Positions 25,655 to 33,247 of a stretch of 62,942 nucleotides of DNA are shown here, in pieces. The notes under the pieces were generated by a model. That model saw only the letters and a list, made by a program, of their open reading frames with translations, ran no database searches and had not been told where the DNA came from. Source of the stretch: Desulfotruncus arcticus DSM 17038. GTDB lineage: Bacteria > Bacillota > Desulfotomaculia > Desulfotomaculales > Desulfallaceae. The translations under genes and the position numbers were made by a program. The stretch is from assembly GCF_900113335.1 (NCBI RefSeq), contig NZ_FOOX01000023.1, positions 24,001 to 86,942 on the forward strand, in the 5' to 3' direction. Position 1 is the first letter of the stretch. Each line of letters starts with the position of its first letter.

Positions 25655-26206
25655 TTAGATTTTAGTAACCATATAAACGTTTTTCTTAATGTCAACAATA
25701 GCCACTTTGGTCCCGCCTGGTATCTCCTCTCCATCCACAGTTCTGGCCGGTGCGGTATATGTATTGCCGTTGACAACATAAGTGATTTTACCGAACCTGC
25801 CCTCGTAAATACCCATTGTAACCGTAGCAATTTGACCGATTAAATCCCGCTGCGACACCGCGCCGGTTTGAGCTTTATAAAGTGGCACAAGCAGAAACTT
25901 ATACATTAAAGTGCTGATCAGCAGTCCGCAGGCCAACGCCAGGGGCAAGGCGATAGCTAGATGCATTTTCAGGTAGCCTGCCCCAATTATTCCTACCCCC
26001 CCGAAAACTGTTAGAAAAGCTGCCATGATTACGGGTTTGAAAGGGGATATGGGAGCCTCCGTTCCCGGCCCATCGGCATCCGTTTCCGGAGCCGTATCAA
26101 AATCACCGTCTATATCGGCAAAATCCAGCAACTGACCCAGAACAAATGATGCTGCAGCAAATATGGCTCCCACGCCGAAACACAATTGGAAGATTTTCAT
26201 CAACAT
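25655..26206 (-). CDS. NfeD-like membrane protein (YuaF family)
   Basis: A 183-residue protein: three membrane segments, an acidic loop (DIDGDFDTAPETDADG), and a C-terminal OB-fold NfeD domain (LIGQIATVTMGIYEGRFGKI ... EIPGGTKVAIVDIKKNVYMVTKI). NfeD proteins partner with flotillins, and the gene lies directly upstream of the flotillin gene, nine bases apart plus ribosome binding site. Likely a membrane-bound cofactor of the flotillin scaffold. Confidence 0.88.
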   Translation of the reverse strand: MLMKIFQLCFGVGAIFAAASFVLGQLLDFADIDGDFDTAPETDADGPGTEAPISPFKPVIMAAFLTVFGGVGIIGAGYLKMHLAIALPLALACGLLISTLMYKFLLVPLYKAQTGAVSQRDLIGQIATVTMGIYEGRFGKITYVVNGNTYTAPARTVDGEEIPGGTKVAIVDIKKNVYMVTKI

Positions 26207-26274
26207 TGGTTATCACCCTCGCCCTGTTATGCTTTTAACCTTTTAACACCCCCCGCGCAATCCTGATCCTTTCG

Positions 26275-26949
26275 TTATTGCTGATCTTTTAATGACTCTT
26301 TTAACCGGGCCAGTTCCTCATCAATTTCAGACTGGTTATTACCCAATTCGGCCAGTTCTTCATCAATACCCTTGCTGTAATTACGAAGCTCCAGGCCCGC
26401 TGCCGACTCGGCTTCGTATTGCAGCACCTTGTCTTCCATGCGCTGGAACCCTTTTAGTGCAGTATCTTTGCCAAACCCGCTCATGGTTTTGTTAATTTCC
26501 ATTTGCGCCCGGGCAGCGTTGGCCCTGGCAATCAGTGTAGCTTTTTTGGCCTGCATTTTTTCGAATTCGTCTTTCATATCCAGAAGCTGTTTTTTCAGGC
26601 TATCTGCTACGGCACGGGCCCGCTCCCACTGTCCCCGGTAATCCTCCGCTTTGGCTGCATGAATTTTCTTGTCCTCCAGCGCCTTTCTGGCCAGGTCTTC
26701 CCGGTTTTGTGCCAGGGCTTGCTTAGCCTGATCAACCCTTTTTTCCACCATCAAACCGGCATCTTTACATGATGCTTCCAGCCGTTTAACCACTGCGATT
26801 TGTTTGGCCACCGCCGCTTCCGCGTCGGCTATGTCGTCCTCCATATCCCGCAAGTATTGTTCCAGCATTTTTACCGGATCTTCAGCTTTGTCCAGCAGAC
26901 TGTTCAAATTAGCCCTCAAATTATCGCCGATTCTTTTAAATAAACCCAC
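26275..26949 (-). CDS. pspA: PspA/IM30 family protein
   Basis: A 224-residue, almost entirely coiled-coil protein beginning GLFKRIGDNLRANLNSLLDKAEDP, the amphipathic membrane-binding helix and first ESCRT-III-like helix of PspA/LiaH/Vipp1 proteins. These coat and stabilise damaged membranes. GTG start at 26949 with GGAGGCGG upstream. First gene of the pspA-nfeD-flotillin operon, so the operon as a whole looks like a membrane-stress response. An operator-like motif sits 32 bases upstream. Confidence 0.92.
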   Translation of the reverse strand: MGLFKRIGDNLRANLNSLLDKAEDPVKMLEQYLRDMEDDIADAEAAVAKQIAVVKRLEASCKDAGLMVEKRVDQAKQALAQNREDLARKALEDKKIHAAKAEDYRGQWERARAVADSLKKQLLDMKDEFEKMQAKKATLIARANAARAQMEINKTMSGFGKDTALKGFQRMEDKVLQYEAESAAGLELRNYSKGIDEELAELGNNQSEIDEELARLKESLKDQQ

Positions 26950-26980
26950 AAAACCGCCTCCTTTTATTTTTGGTGTCAGG

Positions 26981-26999
26981 CATTAGTTAGTAAGCTAAT
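26981..26999. promoter_or_regulatory. Operator-like motif upstream of pspA, also found upstream of an EamA gene
   Basis: CATTAGTTAGTAAGCTAAT contains the inverted repeat TTAG-N4-CTAA (extended by TTAG at 26999-27002). The same 19-base motif with two central changes occurs at 33160-33178. Both copies lie 20-32 bases upstream of a minus-strand start codon. Its form resembles MarR-family operators; the regulator is not identified. Confidence 0.5.
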
Positions 27000-27002
27000 T
27001 AG

Positions 27003-27420
27003 CAATACTGTGTTATGTTTTGTCTACTAACTTATTATATAGTTTTTATTACTATATCCTGCCTTGAAATTATTTTACAGTAAAGTATGACATTTTAACA
27101 ACAGCCAAATAAGACCCTTTAAGGCTAAATTGAGTAAAGTAATAGAAATTACCTGGGTTATGATAATGTTTTAACTATTTTCAAGACTTTTCACGGTTAT
27201 ACTTAAGACACCACACGTATTACAATCAGTCATTATGTGGTTTTCTATACTACATAGACATGGAGTTTCCCATCCGTATCAAGCAGCGGTTTCTTTTTTG
27301 CTTTTTATAATACCTTGTATCTAGCTGAGTGCACTTGTTACAGCAAAAGATAATTTTTTAGAAAAAAAGACCAAGCGGGTATATATATCACAGGAAAACG
27401 TCCACTAAAAAAAGAAAAAG
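27003..27420. other. Intergenic region between pspA and the DUF3006 gene
   Basis: A/T-rich region with no credible coding frame on either strand. It must hold the pspA promoter (minus strand, near TATATAATAAG around 27030) and upstream sequences of the DUF3006 gene. I see no RNA gene, repeat or terminator that I can support. Confidence 0.5.
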
Positions 27421-27423
27421 CTA

Positions 27424-27453
27424 TTTTCAATAAAATCAGCAATGTAATATAAT
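27424..27453 (+). promoter_or_regulatory. Likely promoter of the DUF3006-MBL operon
   Basis: TTTTCA (27424-27429), 18-base spacer, TATAAT (27448-27453), 30 bases upstream of the ATG at 27484. The -35 element is weak. Confidence 0.45.
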
Positions 27454-27483
27454 AAATGCACTGTGTAACAAGGAGGCTATAAG

Positions 27484-27684
27484 ATGCTAATCATCGACCG
27501 TTTTGAAGGCCAGTACGCCATAATTGAAATTAACCGCAGAACGTTTCACATTCCCAAAACTCTGTTACCCAAAGAAGCTAGGCCGGGTGATGTCATAAAA
27601 GTACAAATCACGGTAGACCGGGAAGCTACAGAAACCAGGAAAAGAATAATCAATGAACAGGCCGATAAGCTGTTTGAAAGCTAG
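27484..27684 (+). CDS. DUF3006 domain protein
   Basis: A 66-residue protein with the DUF3006 pattern: LIIDRFEGQYAIIEI at the N-terminus, an RTFHIPKTLLPKEARPGDVIKV core and a charged C-terminal helix. Predicted small beta-barrel. Function unknown, but the family is very often encoded beside ComEC-like metallo-beta-lactamase proteins, as here (32 bases upstream of one). RBS AAGGAGG. Confidence 0.88.
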   Translation: MLIIDRFEGQYAIIEINRRTFHIPKTLLPKEARPGDVIKVQITVDREATETRKRIINEQADKLFES

Positions 27685-27716
27685 TCCAGGGTAATTAATG
27701 GGGAGGGTAATTACTT

Positions 27717-28814
27717 ATGCCTAAACGAAAACACTTTTGGGCGCTAGCCCTGATTATTTTCCTTTTGTTTGCTGCCGGCTGTTCCAGCTCAACTACGACA
27801 ACATCTAAAACCCCCTCCCTTCAGCCAGGACAAATGAGGGTTTGTTTTCTCGATGTAGGCCAAGCCGACAGCATTTTAGTCCAGATGCCCAACGGCCGGA
27901 ACATGCTGGTAGACGCCGGCAATAATGATGACGGGGCTGCTGTAGTCAACTACCTCAGGCAATACGGGGTCAAACAAATTGATTATCTTATTGGCACCCA
28001 CCCGCATGAAGACCACATTGGCGGTCTCGATACAGTTATCAAGAGCTTCAAAATAGGTAAATTATACATGCCCCAGGTCACCTCAACAACAAAAACTTTT
28101 GAAGACGTACTAAAGGCGGTCCAGGCCAAGGGGTTAAAAATAACCCCTGCCAGGGCCGGGGTGCAAATTATAAATTCCGGCAAGTTAAATGTTACAATGC
28201 TGGCTCCCAACAAAGCAGAATACGAAGACTTGAACAACTACTCCGCTGTTATTAAAGTAACATTCAACCAAATCAGTTTCCTTTTAACAGGAGATGCCGG
28301 TGAACAATCAGAAGCTGAAATGCTGCTTAGCAGCGCTATAAGTACCCAAGCCGACGTTTTAAAGGTTGGTCACCATGGCAGCCGGTATTCGACATCAGAG
28401 GGCTTTCTCAAAGCAGTTGCCCCCCGGTATGCGGTAATCAGCGCCGGTGCGGGCAATGATTATGGCCATCCCCACAAGGAAACTCTGGAAAAGTTACATG
28501 GGATAAAAGTTTTTCGAACTGATTTAAACGGGACAATTACATTTACCACCGATGGCGAAAAAATTAATGTTGCAACAGAAAAAAATCCACCGGATAATAG
28601 TATTAGCGCATCAAGTACAGGTGATGCCACCCGGCCTTCCCCCAAAATCTATGTAGATTCCAATGGTAAAGGTCTAATAAAAGGGAATATCAACTCCAAG
28701 GGTGAAAAAATTTATCATCTGCCCGGAGGAAGGTATTACGATCACACTAAAGCTGAAATATGGTTTAAAACCGAGGAGCAAGCCCGGGCTGCCGGGTTCA
28801 GACCACCAAAATGA
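27717..28814 (+). CDS. ComEC/Rec2-like MBL-fold lipoprotein
   Basis: A 365-residue exported protein: signal peptide with lipobox (LFAAGC, Cys about 22), a metallo-beta-lactamase domain like the C-terminal part of ComEC (FLDVGQADSILVQMPNG; HxHxDH metal motif THPHEDHIGG; LLTGDAGEQSE; VLKVGHHGSRYST), a low-complexity linker, then a short C-terminal domain (GLIKGNINSKGEKIYHLPGG ... WFKTEEQARAAGFRP) of the sunset-domain type. Probably a surface phosphodiesterase/nuclease; ComEC's own MBL domain is thought to degrade DNA. Pairs with the upstream DUF3006 gene. Confidence 0.9.
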   Translation: MPKRKHFWALALIIFLLFAAGCSSSTTTTSKTPSLQPGQMRVCFLDVGQADSILVQMPNGRNMLVDAGNNDDGAAVVNYLRQYGVKQIDYLIGTHPHEDHIGGLDTVIKSFKIGKLYMPQVTSTTKTFEDVLKAVQAKGLKITPARAGVQIINSGKLNVTMLAPNKAEYEDLNNYSAVIKVTFNQISFLLTGDAGEQSEAEMLLSSAISTQADVLKVGHHGSRYSTSEGFLKAVAPRYAVISAGAGNDYGHPHKETLEKLHGIKVFRTDLNGTITFTTDGEKINVATEKNPPDNSISASSTGDATRPSPKIYVDSNGKGLIKGNINSKGEKIYHLPGGRYYDHTKAEIWFKTEEQARAAGFRPPK

Positions 28815-28856
28815 TAAAATGTAACGGCAATATTTTAAAATTTTGCTGTCCTTAAA

Positions 28857-28886
28857 AAGGCCTTCGGAGTTTTTTCCGAAGGCCTT
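28857..28886. terminator. Terminator after the MBL lipoprotein gene
   Basis: Perfect 12-bp inverted repeat (28857-28868 with 28875-28886) around GTTTTT; 42 bases after the stop and convergent with a small minus-strand gene. Confidence 0.7.
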
Positions 28887-28909
28887 AGGCATCAATTATT
28901 GGCAAAAAA

Positions 28910-29035
28910 CTATTTCTTTTGCTTGTCTTTTTCACCTGTTGGAAAATGTTGAATAGAAGGATCTAAGGGTGGATTGTACAGTTTATAACGGTCTACTGAA
29001 ATTTTCCGCTCTCCATAATTTTTATGGTCATCCAT
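28910..29035 (-). CDS. Small protein of 41 aa, unknown
   Basis: ATG-started frame with GGAGGTGT at good spacing. The peptide (MDDHKNYGERKISVDRYKLY, then NPPLDPSIQHFPTGEKDKQKK) is polar and Pro/Lys-rich, without membrane segments. Not recognised. Its end faces the terminator of the MBL gene. Too short for usual cut-offs, but the translation signals are clear. Confidence 0.5.
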   Translation of the reverse strand: MDDHKNYGERKISVDRYKLYNPPLDPSIQHFPTGEKDKQKK

Positions 29036-29185
29036 TAAAATTGACACCTCCGCCATATATTTTCACCAAATCAAGAAAAATTAGTCTTACCATCCCATAA
29101 TTCCTCTACCAATTTTAACTGACCTAACTCAAATTAATGTGACAAAATTATCATGCTATATTTTGTATTTTTTTGAAAATATATC

Positions 29186-29214
29186 TTGATCTATAATTAA
29201 TTAATTGTTATAAT
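29186..29214 (+). promoter_or_regulatory. Promoter of the 87-aa DHp-like gene
   Basis: TTGATC (29186-29191), 17-base spacer, TATAAT (29209-29214), 57 bases upstream of the ATG. Confidence 0.7.
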
Positions 29215-29271
29215 GTGTAAAAAGTTGCCATTAAATAACAGCAACCAGAGTTTGAAGGGGGAAGGATGTAA

Positions 29272-29535
29272 ATGTATGACAATTCAAGGGACATGCTTTT
29301 CAACAAAATAATCAACTCGCTTACTGTAATCAGCGGATGCGCACAGCTCGCTTCCCGGGTTGATTATCCTGAAAAGGTAATTCATTATTTTAATGAAATA
29401 ATCAGCCAAATGGACAAGCTATTATTTCTGCTTATAGAGCTTTATAAGCTGGATAGCGGATCCGCCGAGCCAAAATATTCACCAATGAATCAATATAAAT
29501 CAACCGGAAACCGCCCGCCGCTGATTGTTTTATGA
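29272..29535 (+). CDS. Stand-alone HisKA-dimerisation-like mini-protein lacking the His
   Basis: An 87-residue soluble protein. Residues 8-60 align by eye with the HisKA/Spo0B-like dimerisation helix hairpin: LFNKIINSLTVISGCAQLAS corresponds to the kinase H-box HExxNPLTxIxGxxQL, followed by a second helix EIISQMDKLLFLLIELYKL. The phospho-accepting His is Asn and the Pro is Ser; there is no ATPase domain. It could dimerise with or inhibit a true sensor kinase, or act as a Spo0B relative without phosphotransfer (inference). It has its own promoter (29186-29214), RBS GAAGGGGGAAGG and a terminator. Confidence 0.6.
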   Translation: MYDNSRDMLFNKIINSLTVISGCAQLASRVDYPEKVIHYFNEIISQMDKLLFLLIELYKLDSGSAEPKYSPMNQYKSTGNRPPLIVL

Positions 29536-29547
29536 AAACACATAAAG

Positions 29548-29582
29548 AACCTCCCTTCTGTTAGGAAAGGAGGTTCCTTATT
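29548..29582 (+). terminator. Terminator of the 87-aa gene
   Basis: Stem AAGAACCTCC/GGAGGTTCCTT with internal CTT/AAG pairing and the T-rich TTATTTTAAT following; 13 bases after the stop. Confidence 0.65.
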
Positions 29583-29590
29583 TTAATGAG

Positions 29591-30001
29591 CCCGTAATAA
29601 TCTTCGCGCCGGCTATTATGAGTATCTTCACAGCCTGAGATAACCTTTCGGCTACCGCAGACCGGAGTATGAAAACCCATAATAACCTTTGCTCGGCCAT
29701 TTGGGATATCTTTTAAGCCCGCGACAATCTCTCGACTGCCGCGAACCAGCGCAGTCAAACAATTGCAATTATAATACCCCAAATGACCTGAACTCGACCG
29801 GTAAGCAACCCTTAAGACCATATTACAATCCGCAATAGACTGCAATATAGCCTGCCGGATCACATATCGATCTTACCGCCGGCCAATACCGAGCTTTTAA
29901 CCCGATATCGACCTTTGGCCGTCCACTGCAGAGCCTCACTTGAGACCCTGCAGCGAACTTGGTTCGACTATTACGAACCCGTTGATTCTATTATTGCCGT
30001 T
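29591..30001. repeat. Degenerate tandem repeat array, period about 42 bp, about ten units
   Basis: Units begin near 29591, 29634, 29676, 29718, 29778, 29818, 29861, 29901, 29946 and 29978. Each has a conserved part of about 24 bases, roughly CCC-N3-AT(A)-RAYCTT-N2-CGRCY on the plus strand, and a variable part of 16-18 bases often ending in CTTTTAA or similar. Units differ at many positions, so this is an old, diverged array. The minus-strand frame 29561-29863 is open for several units (14 codons each) but is closed by stops further on, so coding is doubtful. No gene lies in this 500-base stretch. Confidence 0.6.
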
Positions 30002-30043
30002 AGATATGACAAATATAATAGCTAAAGTTTGGTAAATTTAATT

Positions 30044-31654
30044 TTAACTTTTTCCCATTTTTTCAAGCAGGGAAGCAACCTTTGATCCAATAACCGGTAG
30101 TCTTCGCACATCGTCAGCCATAACGCCCCCCAGCGCTATAAGCGCTACCGGATACACCACTGCTCCGGTTATGACTGCAAATAAAGTGGGCCAGGTGTTG
30201 CCGCCAACATGTATTAGCGCTGACTGGTAAACTGCCAGAACAGCAGCAGACATAGCAATCGTAGCCAGACCGGGGAGAAAAACCGTTCTGCTGAAATTGA
30301 AACTAAAGCCTACCAGCCTGGCTATAGCAACGACATTAAGAATAGAAGACACGATAAATATGACCACTGTTCCAAATGCTGCAGCCCGTATGCCCAGCGG
30401 GGTTGGGGTGAAGTAATAAGTTATGGCAAGTTTAATGATAATACCAATGATTAAATTTTGCACCGGGATTATAGCCTTACCCATGCCCTGGAGCGCTCCC
30501 GCAGTAACCAGGTGCACCGACCAGAAAACAACCACGCCGGCTAAAGCCGCCAGTGGCACACCGGCAGATTTTTCGGCAAACACCAAAAGGGTTAGTTGGC
30601 CGGCCAGCAGGTATAAGCCCGCTGCCGCCGGAAGCGCAAAGACAACTGCTATTCTAACAGCCTGGGATACCTGGTTTTTAATTCGTTCCAAATTTTTTAC
30701 GGCAAAGTTTTCCGCAATTGCCGGAACGATACTTGCTCCCATAGAAAGAGCAAGAGCAATGGAAATATTGATAAAAGACATGGCCATTTGGTTAAACTGG
30801 CCGTACTGGGCTATGGCCTGCTCGTGGGTATAGCCCACCAACTGCAGCCGGTCAACAATTAATTTGTGATCAATAATTGCGGTTATGGACATGGCTACGC
30901 TGGCAAAAGAAATCGGCAGTGCAGTGCTAAAAACTCTTTTCAGCAAGGATAGCGTGCTTTCCCTGGCACCCGAAAAATCTTTTTTTACTAATTCAAGCAG
31001 TTCCCGCCTTTGACTGCGATAAAGGATTACCAGCATCAGTGTGGCCGCAATGGCGCCCGGCACAGCGCCCAGGTTGGCACCGGCTGCCGCTATGGCCAAC
31101 CCCTTGGGCAATAGCAAATAACTGAACAGCAAAGTTGCCGCCACCAGCATCGTTTGATCGACTAATTGGGAGTAGGCCACCGCCCGCATGTTTTGCAAGC
31201 CTTGAAACAGTCCCCGGTAGGCCGCCGTAACAGCGGCAAAAAAAATAACGGGGGCAATGGCCCGCATTCCCAGGAAGGCATCGGGATTGGGGACCAGACC
31301 GCTTCTAATCAACCACCCCGCACCGGTAAATAACAATATTGAGAAGAATAACCCCATAATGAGCATCGCTGTTCTGGCCATACGAAATGCCCGCAGGGCA
31401 TCCCGGTAATGGCCCATAGCCATTTTTTCCGACACAATGGTCGCCACCGCAACCGGTATCCCGGCGGAGGAAATTGTAAAAAACAACAAGTAAAATTGAT
31501 TGGGTACAGCGTAAATACCCATTCCAACATCACCGATCATCCGGGTCAGCGGCACACGGTAAATCGCGCCCAGGATTCTGATGATAATCCAGGATACGGT
31601 CAGTATAAGTGTGCCCTGCAGCACCGTTTGTTTGTTTAAAGGATTTTTGGACAT
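30044..31654 (-). CDS. SpoVB-like polysaccharide flippase (MOP superfamily)
   Basis: A 536-residue membrane protein with about fourteen helices. The N-terminus (VLQGTLILTVSWIIIRILG then YRVPLTRMIGDVGMGIYAVP) and the ISFASVAMSITAIIDHKLI segment are typical of the SpoVB/YtgP/YkvU branch of MurJ-related flippases. In Bacillus SpoVB is needed for spore cortex synthesis by moving lipid-linked peptidoglycan precursors. Which of the several paralogues this is cannot be decided. The next gene (Ogt) lies upstream on the same strand. Confidence 0.88.
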   Translation of the reverse strand: MSKNPLNKQTVLQGTLILTVSWIIIRILGAIYRVPLTRMIGDVGMGIYAVPNQFYLLFFTISSAGIPVAVATIVSEKMAMGHYRDALRAFRMARTAMLIMGLFFSILLFTGAGWLIRSGLVPNPDAFLGMRAIAPVIFFAAVTAAYRGLFQGLQNMRAVAYSQLVDQTMLVAATLLFSYLLLPKGLAIAAAGANLGAVPGAIAATLMLVILYRSQRRELLELVKKDFSGARESTLSLLKRVFSTALPISFASVAMSITAIIDHKLIVDRLQLVGYTHEQAIAQYGQFNQMAMSFINISIALALSMGASIVPAIAENFAVKNLERIKNQVSQAVRIAVVFALPAAAGLYLLAGQLTLLVFAEKSAGVPLAALAGVVVFWSVHLVTAGALQGMGKAIIPVQNLIIGIIIKLAITYYFTPTPLGIRAAAFGTVVIFIVSSILNVVAIARLVGFSFNFSRTVFLPGLATIAMSAAVLAVYQSALIHVGGNTWPTLFAVITGAVVYPVALIALGGVMADDVRRLPVIGSKVASLLEKMGKS

Positions 31655-31682
31655 GAGCCTGCTGCTCCTTTACTGACCCTGC

Positions 31683-32225
31683 CTAGATTTCAGCTAGCGG
31701 GTATTTTCCACCGGGCCCAGGCGCCAAACCTTCAAGGGCCAGCAAATGCGATTTCCACTGCAGACCGCTGCCGAATCCACCCGGCGTTCCGTCACCGTAA
31801 ATAACCCTGTGACAGGGGATAATGATCAAAATTTTATTCGAGCCCAGCGCTCCTCCCACCGCCCTGTTGGCGCGGGGACATCCGGCCAGGTTAGCCACCT
31901 GCCCGTACGAAAGCACTGTGCCGTATGGTATATCCCTGACCACCTTTAAAATTTTTTGCCGAAACGGAGTAAACACCGACCAATCAACAGCAATTTCAAA
32001 TTTTTCCGGCTCACCGTCAAAATAGCGTTGCAGCTGCTGATCAAACCCGGAATAGTTCGTCTGTTTCAGGGAATCCATGCTGGAGTAAGCACTGATTCCC
32101 ATTGCTTCTAAATTTTTGATACTTGCATCCTTTGTTTCAGCAGGCAAAGTCAAAGCTGCCAGGCCTTTTTTACTAAAGGCCGCGCTTAGCCAACCCGCAG
32201 CAGTATGTACTGAAAAAACCAGCAT
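31683..32225 (-). CDS. ogt: Methylated-DNA--protein-cysteine methyltransferase
   Basis: A 180-residue DNA repair protein that takes O6-alkyl groups from guanine onto its active-site Cys. The motif IIIPCHRVIYGDGTPGGFGSG, the helix-turn-helix VLSYGQVANLAGCPRANRAVGG and the EKFEIAVDWSVFTPFRQKIL lead-in are all present. The N-terminal domain (about 85 residues) is poorly conserved as usual. It sits in a minus-strand run with the flippase and EamA genes, without evident functional link. Confidence 0.92.
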   Translation of the reverse strand: MLVFSVHTAAGWLSAAFSKKGLAALTLPAETKDASIKNLEAMGISAYSSMDSLKQTNYSGFDQQLQRYFDGEPEKFEIAVDWSVFTPFRQKILKVVRDIPYGTVLSYGQVANLAGCPRANRAVGGALGSNKILIIIPCHRVIYGDGTPGGFGSGLQWKSHLLALEGLAPGPGGKYPLAEI

Positions 32226-32245
32226 TTGTTTACCTCCCGTAAAAG

Positions 32246-33139
32246 CTAGTTTGCGCTGCTGTTTTGACTCCGGGCGTTGGATTGAATAAAAATCACCAGC
32301 CCGACCAGGATGATCAGCCCACCGGCCAACTGGGAAAAAGTAGGCACCTGCTGAAAGATAAAATAAGCCAGAATAGTCGCCCCAACAGGTTCTCCCAGTA
32401 TACTTACCGAAACCACTGCCCCTTTAACGTAGCGAAAAGCCCAGTTAAATACAGTATGTCCCATAATCGTAGGGACCAGAGCCGCCAGAAAGAACATAAG
32501 CCACGTATTGGGCGTGTAATTTGATAAAGGCAACCCATAAGCCAATACCGCCATTAACAAAGCAACTGATGATACAAAATATACAATAACAATATAGGGC
32601 AATAACGAAAGGTGATTTCTGAGCCCACGTCCCACCAGCATATAGCCCGAAACGGTAATGGCTCCGATTACGGCCAATATGTCCCCGTACAGGGCCTGCC
32701 CCCCAATGCGAAAGTCACTGATTCCAATAACCAGGCAGCCGGCCAGTGCCAAAGCCGCACCCAAAATACCGCTGGGGCTGATTCTTTCCTTGTAAAACAA
32801 GTAGCCCCCGGTGATAACAAACAGCGGGTGCATGTTAACCAGCACTGTTGAACTGGCTATGGTGGTGTAATTAAGTGAGGTTATCCAGGTGGCAAAATGC
32901 AATGCCAGCATAAGCCCCGACAGGCAGGCCATCGCCACATCCCGGCGACTCATTGACCGCAGCTCGGTCCAACTGGTGGCCAGCGTTACCGGGGCAAGCA
33001 TTAAAACCGTTAATCCTATCCTGTAAAAAGCTATCACCAGTGACGGCGCATCTGCCGCCTTGGCCAAAATTGAGCCGAAAGATACCGCAATAACGCCGAT
33101 AATGACAGCAAGGTAAGGGTTTATTTTAGGTTGTGACAT
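32246..33139 (-). CDS. EamA/DMT family transporter
   Basis: A 297-residue protein with ten membrane helices in two EamA repeats (SFGSILAKAADAPSLVIAFYR in the first, ALVPTIMGHTVFNWAFRYVKGAVVSVSILGEPVGATILAY in the second, quoted in parts). Drug/metabolite exporters; substrate unknown. Second EamA gene of the window is at 55715. An operator-like motif shared with pspA lies 21 bases upstream of the ATG. Confidence 0.88.
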   Translation of the reverse strand: MSQPKINPYLAVIIGVIAVSFGSILAKAADAPSLVIAFYRIGLTVLMLAPVTLATSWTELRSMSRRDVAMACLSGLMLALHFATWITSLNYTTIASSTVLVNMHPLFVITGGYLFYKERISPSGILGAALALAGCLVIGISDFRIGGQALYGDILAVIGAITVSGYMLVGRGLRNHLSLLPYIVIVYFVSSVALLMAVLAYGLPLSNYTPNTWLMFFLAALVPTIMGHTVFNWAFRYVKGAVVSVSILGEPVGATILAYFIFQQVPTFSQLAGGLIILVGLVIFIQSNARSQNSSAN

Positions 33140-33159
33140 TCTGGTGCAGTTCCTTCTTC

Positions 33160-33178
33160 CATTAGTTAGTTTGCTAAT
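33160..33178. promoter_or_regulatory. Operator-like motif upstream of the EamA gene, matching the one at pspA
   Basis: CATTAGTTAGTTTGCTAAT, inverted repeat TTAG-N4-CTAA. Identical to 26981-26999 in 17 of 19 positions. It overlaps the expected 5' leader of the EamA gene. Confidence 0.5.
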
Positions 33179-33247
33179 ATACCCGGCAAAATTCTCACGT
33201 TACTTGTAATTGGCGCTCAGGTGGCACTCCAGTAGTTCCCTCTCGTT

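Noticed and set aside
29561..29863. Minus-strand frame of 100 codons with 14-codon repeats
   Set aside because: It overlaps a terminator, has no ribosome binding site, and the periodicity continues beyond it through stop codons. The repeat is better described as a degenerate DNA array.
29591..30001. Possible CRISPR array
   Set aside because: Units are too divergent (many substitutions per 24 bases), variable parts are only 16-18 bases, and no cas genes are present.
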